Below, one piece after another: positions 60,580 through 64,000 of a stretch of DNA of 64,000 nt (position 1 is its first letter; the number at the start of each line of letters is the position of its first letter). Source of the stretch: Paracoccus sp. S-4012 (lineage in GTDB: Bacteria > Pseudomonadota > Alphaproteobacteria > Rhodobacterales > Rhodobacteraceae). The notes beneath the pieces were generated by a model. That model was not told where the DNA came from and made no database searches. It saw only the letters and a program-made list of their open reading frames with translations. Made by a program: the position numbers and the translations under genes. Location: positions 372,001-436,000 of the forward strand of contig NZ_WKKA01000001.1 of assembly GCF_009674885.1 (NCBI RefSeq). Direction: 5' to 3'.

Positions 60580-61662
60580 TCAGACCGCCTCGACCACGCC
60601 GTTGCGGACGCAGACGAAGGCGTCGTGCAGGTTCACGGTCGGGTCGCAATGGCCGGGGATCAGACGCAGCCGGTCGCCGGGGGCGAGGGCGCCCGCCGGG
60701 TCATCCAGCACGGTATGCTCGTCCGAGAGGCCGGTAGCGGTGACGCCCTCCTGTCCCCAGACCAGCGGCAGGCCCGATTCGCCGCTCATCGACTTCAGCC
60801 CGGCATCGCAGACCGCGCGCCCCGGCACCGGGGTCGAGATCACCTGCGCCAGCACGAACAGCGCGTTCCGCCAACCCTGGTCGAGCCGCTGCCCTTGGGG
60901 ATCCTCGATCCGGCCATAATCGGCATCCATGACCGCATAGGAGCCGCATTGCAGCTCGGTCCAGAGGCCGGACGCCGCCTCATGCTGCCATGTTCCGGTG
61001 CCCGCGCCCGTCACCTGCGGGCAGTCGATCCCGGCGGCCCGCAGTGCGTCGAGCGCGGCGCGGACACGCTCGCCGGCCGTGGCGATTCGTGCCCCGCGTT
61101 CGGCATCGCCGGTCAGATGCTGTGCGCTGCCCTCATAGGCGTGGATGCCCGCGAAACGGAGCCCCGGCTCGGCCGCGATCGCCGCCGCGAGGGGGGCCAC
61201 CGCCGCCGGGTCGGCCACGCCGCAGCGGCCGCCGCACATCAGTTCGATCCAGGCGTCGAGCGTCGCGCCCGCTTCCCGCGCCGCTGCCCCGGTTGGCGCG
61301 ACCGCCGCGGGATCGTCGAGGCAGAGGCCGACGCGCGCCCCGCCCGCCGCCAGCGTCGCCAGCCGGGCGAGCTTCGCCGGATCGCGGACTTCGTTCGTCA
61401 CCAGCACGTCGCCGATGCCGCCCGCGACGAAGACCTCCGCCTCGCCCACCGTCTGCGCGCAGAGCCCGACCGCGCCGCGCGCCATCTGCGCGCGGCCGAG
61501 ATCAACCGAGCGGTGCATCTTGCCATGCGGGCGCAGCCGCATCCCCGCGGCGCGCGCCGCGTCGGCCATGCGGTCGAGATTGGCCTCGAGCGCGTCGAGA
61601 TCGAGGATCAGGCAGGGCGTCGGCAGCTCCGCCTCGGGCGTGCCCGGCGCGATGCGCGGCAC
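60580..61662 (-). CDS. D-threonine aldolase / DSD1-family PLP enzyme
   Basis: Fold-type III PLP enzyme, 360 residues: TPCLILDLDALEANLDRM, the PLP Lys in RLRPHGKMHRSVDL (about residue 48), GARVGLCLDD, and the metal site PGHCDPTVNLHDAFV. The His-Cys-Asp order (His-x-Asp) matches D-threonine or 3-hydroxyaspartate aldolases rather than D-serine dehydratase, where the second ligand is Cys. Starts with GTG one base after the secA stop. No bhc genes are near, so the beta-hydroxyaspartate cycle is not supported. Confidence 0.75.
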   Translation of the reverse strand: MPRIAPGTPEAELPTPCLILDLDALEANLDRMADAARAAGMRLRPHGKMHRSVDLGRAQMARGAVGLCAQTVGEAEVFVAGGIGDVLVTNEVRDPAKLARLATLAAGGARVGLCLDDPAAVAPTGAAAREAGATLDAWIELMCGGRCGVADPAAVAPLAAAIAAEPGLRFAGIHAYEGSAQHLTGDAERGARIATAGERVRAALDALRAAGIDCPQVTGAGTGTWQHEAASGLWTELQCGSYAVMDADYGRIEDPQGQRLDQGWRNALFVLAQVISTPVPGRAVCDAGLKSMSGESGLPLVWGQEGVTATGLSDEHTVLDDPAGALAPGDRLRLIPGHCDPTVNLHDAFVCVRNGVVEAV

Positions 61663-61663
61663 G

Positions 61664-64000
61664 TCAGACGATCCGCCCGTGGCAGTGCTTGAACTTCTCG
61701 CCCGAGCCGCAGGGGCAGGGATCGTTGCGGCCCGGATTGCCCCAGGTGGCGCGGTCGTCGGGGTCGAAGCCCGTGGCTTTCGCAGTGGCGCCGCCGCCTC
61801 CGGCCGCGGCATGCTGTGGCTGCATCGATTTCTGCTGCGCCGCCAGCTGCTCCTGATAGTCGCGCATCATCTGCTCGCGCTCGGCTTCGGTCAGCGGGCG
61901 GATGCGGGCCAGGTTCTTCGTCACCTCGCCGCGCAGCGATTCAAGCAGGCTCTCGAACAGCTGGAAGCTCTCGCTCTTGTATTCGTTCAGCGGGTCACGC
62001 TGCGCGTAGCCGCGGAAGCCCACGACCGAGCGCAGGTGCTCGAGCGTCACCAGATGCTCGCGCCATTTAGCGTCGATCTGCTGGAGAAGCACCTGCTTCT
62101 CGATCTGGCGCATGGTCTCGGGGCCGAAGGATTCGGTCTTCTTCTCCATGTAGGCGTCCGAGGCCTCGGCGATCCGGTCGAGGATCACCTCCTGGTCCAC
62201 CCCGTCCTCGGCCGCCCAGTCGGCGATCGGCAGGTCGAGGTTCAGCCCCTCGATCACCGCCTGCTTCAGCCCCGCACTGTCCCACTGGTCGGGATAGGAG
62301 CGGGCAGGCATGTAGCGGTCCACCAGATCCTCGATGACCTGATGGCGCATGTCGGCGGCGATCTCGTCGACCTCGTTAGAGTCCATGATCTCGCGCCGCT
62401 GGCCGAAGATCGCCTTGCGCTGGTCGTTCATCACGTCGTCGAACTTCAGCAGCTGCTTGCGGATGTCGAAGTTGCGCCCCTCGACCTTGGCCTGCGCGCG
62501 CTCGAGGCTCTTGTTCACCCACGGGTGGATGATCGCCTCGCCCTCCTTCATGCCCAGCGTGGACAGCACCTTGTCCAGCCGCTCGGAGCCGAAGATCCGC
62601 ATCAGGTCGTCGTCGAGCGACAGGAAGAACAGCGAGCGGCCCGGATCGCCCTGACGGCCCGAGCGGCCGCGCAGCTGGTTGTCGATCCGCCGGCTCTCGT
62701 GGCGTTCGGTCGCCAGCACGAAAAGGCCGCCCGCCTCCAGCACCCGGCGCTTGGCCTCGGCGTGGTCGGCCTCGATCCTCGCGCGCAGCTCGTCGGGGTT
62801 CGCCTCCGGGTCGGCCTTGAGCGCGTCGAGCACCTTCATCTCGACATTGCCGCCGAGCTGGATGTCGGTGCCGCGCCCGGCCATGTTGGTGGCAATCGTC
62901 ACCGCGCCGGGCTTGCCCGCGTCAGCGACGATCTGCGCCTCCTGCTCGTGCTGGCGCGCGTTGAGGACGTTGTGCGCGATGCCCTTCGCCTTCAGCAACT
63001 CCGACAGCATCTCGGACTTCTCGATCGAGGTCGTGCCGACGAGGATCGGCTGCCCCGCGCCATGCGCCTCGCGGATCGCCTCGATCACCGCGGCATGCTT
63101 CTCGTCGGCGGTGCGGTAGACACGGTCATGCTCGTCCACGCGGGCGATCGGACGGTTGGTGGGCACCTCGACCACGCCGAGCTTGTAAATCTCGGCAAAC
63201 TCCTCGGCCTCGGTGGCCGCGGTGCCGGTCATGCCGGCGAGCTTGTCGTAGAGGCGGAAGTAGTTCTGGAACGTCACCGAGGCGAGGGTCACGTTCTCCG
63301 GCTGGATATCCACCCGCTCCTTGGCCTCGATGGCTTGGTGCAGCCCTTCCGAGAGGCGGCGGCCCTTCATCATGCGGCCGGTGAACTCGTCGATCAGCAC
63401 CACCTCGCCGTTCTGGACGATGTAGTTCTGGTCGCGGTGGTAGAGCTTGTGGGCGCGCAGACCCTGCCCGAGGTGATGCACGATGGTCGTGCTCTCGGGG
63501 TCGTAGAGGCGCTGCCCCTCGGGCAGGATGCCGGCCGCGCGCAGCCGCTGCTCGAGATACTCGTTGCCCTCCTCCGAGAAGGTCGCGTTGCGGGTCTTCT
63601 CGTCGATCTTGTAGTGGCTCTCGTCCAGTTCCGGGATGAAGGCGTCGAGCGTCTTGTAGAGCTCGCTGCGGTCCTCGCTCGGGCCCGAGATGATGAGCGG
63701 GGTCCGCGCCTCGTCGATCAGGATTGAGTCGACCTCGTCCACGATCGCGTAATTGTGTCCGCGCTGCACCATCTCCTCGAGCGAGGCCTTCATGTTGTCG
63801 CGCAGGTAGTCGAAGCCAAGCTCGTTGTTGGTCGAATAGGTCACGTCGGCCGCGTAGGCCGCGCGCTTCTCGGCCTCCGGTTGGAACGGCACCACGACGC
63901 CGGTGGTCATGCCGAGCTGGCGGAACACCTTGCCCATCCAGTCGGCGTCGCGGCGGGCGAGGTAGTCGTTCACGGTGACGACGTGGACGCCCTTGCCCGA
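61664..64000 (-). CDS. secA: Protein translocase ATPase SecA (5' end outside window)
   Basis: Motor of the Sec pathway. The last 778 codons are present; the start lies right of the window. Visible: [16 protein letters not shown] (nucleotide domain 1), [19 protein letters not shown], the preprotein cross-linking region, [33 protein letters not shown] (nucleotide domain 2), [18 protein letters not shown], the helical scaffold, a Gln/Ala linker and the C-terminal zinc SEC-C motif [14 protein letters not shown] that binds SecB and phospholipid. Confidence 0.97.
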   Translation of the reverse strand, partial: SGKGVHVVTVNDYLARRDADWMGKVFRQLGMTTGVVVPFQPEAEKRAAYAADVTYSTNNELGFDYLRDNMKASLEEMVQRGHNYAIVDEVDSILIDEARTPLIISGPSEDRSELYKTLDAFIPELDESHYKIDEKTRNATFSEEGNEYLEQRLRAAGILPEGQRLYDPESTTIVHHLGQGLRAHKLYHRDQNYIVQNGEVVLIDEFTGRMMKGRRLSEGLHQAIEAKERVDIQPENVTLASVTFQNYFRLYDKLAGMTGTAATEAEEFAEIYKLGVVEVPTNRPIARVDEHDRVYRTADEKHAAVIEAIREAHGAGQPILVGTTSIEKSEMLSELLKAKGIAHNVLNARQHEQEAQIVADAGKPGAVTIATNMAGRGTDIQLGGNVEMKVLDALKADPEANPDELRARIEADHAEAKRRVLEAGGLFVLATERHESRRIDNQLRGRSGRQGDPGRSLFFLSLDDDLMRIFGSERLDKVLSTLGMKEGEAIIHPWVNKSLERAQAKVEGRNFDIRKQLLKFDDVMNDQRKAIFGQRREIMDSNEVDEIAADMRHQVIEDLVDRYMPARSYPDQWDSAGLKQAVIEGLNLDLPIADWAAEDGVDQEVILDRIAEASDAYMEKKTESFGPETMRQIEKQVLLQQIDAKWREHLVTLEHLRSVVGFRGYAQRDPLNEYKSESFQLFESLLESLRGEVTKNLARIRPLTEAEREQMMRDYQEQLAAQQKSMQPQHAAAGGGGATAKATGFDPDDRATWGNPGRNDPCPCGSGEKFKHCHGRIV

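Noticed and set aside
60580..61662. Beta-hydroxyaspartate cycle aldolase (BhcC)
   Set aside because: The fold fits, but none of the other bhc genes is adjacent and this gene follows secA, so the specific name is not justified.
61145..63727. An 860-residue plus-strand frame over secA
   Set aside because: Antisense shadow; SecA motifs are continuous on the other strand.

Overview
The window is a GC-rich, gene-dense stretch of an alphaproteobacterial chromosome, most likely from the Rhodobacteraceae/Paracoccaceae. The evidence is the family-typical gene neighbourhoods (a flgB-flgC-fliE-fliQ-flgF-flgG-flgA-flgH-fliL cluster divergent from fliI; ilvE-petP-petR; pyk-small membrane ORF-rpmI-rplT-pheS), the presence of two ethylmalonyl-CoA pathway enzymes (mcd and mcl1), and several promoters of the alphaproteobacterial type (TTGNNN, 17 bases, TATNNN). 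I saw no phage, transposase, CRISPR array, tRNA or rRNA. No stretch longer than 300 bases lacks a gene; the largest gaps (about 165-240 bases) carry hairpin repeats.

Layout. 1-4.9 kb: the end of a polar amino-acid ABC transporter operon (binding protein cut by the window edge, ATPase), a TerB-like protein, a DUF1330 protein, polyphosphate kinase 2, a ZIP metal transporter, then DUF892 and DUF4142 stress-type proteins. 5-10 kb: pyrG, secG, adenine deaminase, recO. 10.2-16.3 kb: mcd (methylsuccinyl-CoA dehydrogenase), a TauE/SafE exporter, dapE, rnr. 16.5-21.7 kb: a fabA-fabB-fabI-hydrolase operon for unsaturated fatty-acid synthesis, then an unassigned pair (degenerate glycosyltransferase-like protein plus an alanine-rich anchored protein). 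21.8-25 kb: infC with an AUA start, dut, a membrane-anchored MoeB, and mcl1. 25.1-29.7 kb: a tightly packed run of enolase-superfamily racemase, D-amino-acid aminotransferase, patatin lipase and hydrolase, facing an N-formylglutamate amidohydrolase. 29.8-36.6 kb: pyk, rpmI-rplT, pheS and pheT, the last two split by a low-GC foreign-looking gene. 36.7-42 kb: GST, mscL, ald, rpsU, COQ9, quinone reductase, glycosyltransferase. 42.1-48.2 kb: flagellar basal body and export genes. 48.2-52.1 kb: two DUF2382 stress proteins behind a perfect EcfG-type promoter, then two cell-wall enzymes. 52.2-64 kb: enoyl-CoA hydratase, Fsr-type exporter, folC-accD, cardiolipin synthase, ilvE, petP-petR, a D-threonine-aldolase-like enzyme and the 3' two-thirds or more of secA.

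The most unusual signals are non-coding. Of the twelve convergent gene junctions, five end in structured repeats (a 26-base perfect inverted REP doublet, a ~150-base multi-hairpin element present twice in opposite orientation, a nested hairpin cluster, and a CCGGGGG/CCCCCGG repeat). Five more are overlaps, three of them sharing a 4-base CTAG/TTAG stop, and one has an ordinary terminator. The other notable points are the low-GC insert with a possible leader peptide between pheS and pheT, the AUA start of infC, and a general-stress promoter in front of the DUF2382 pair.
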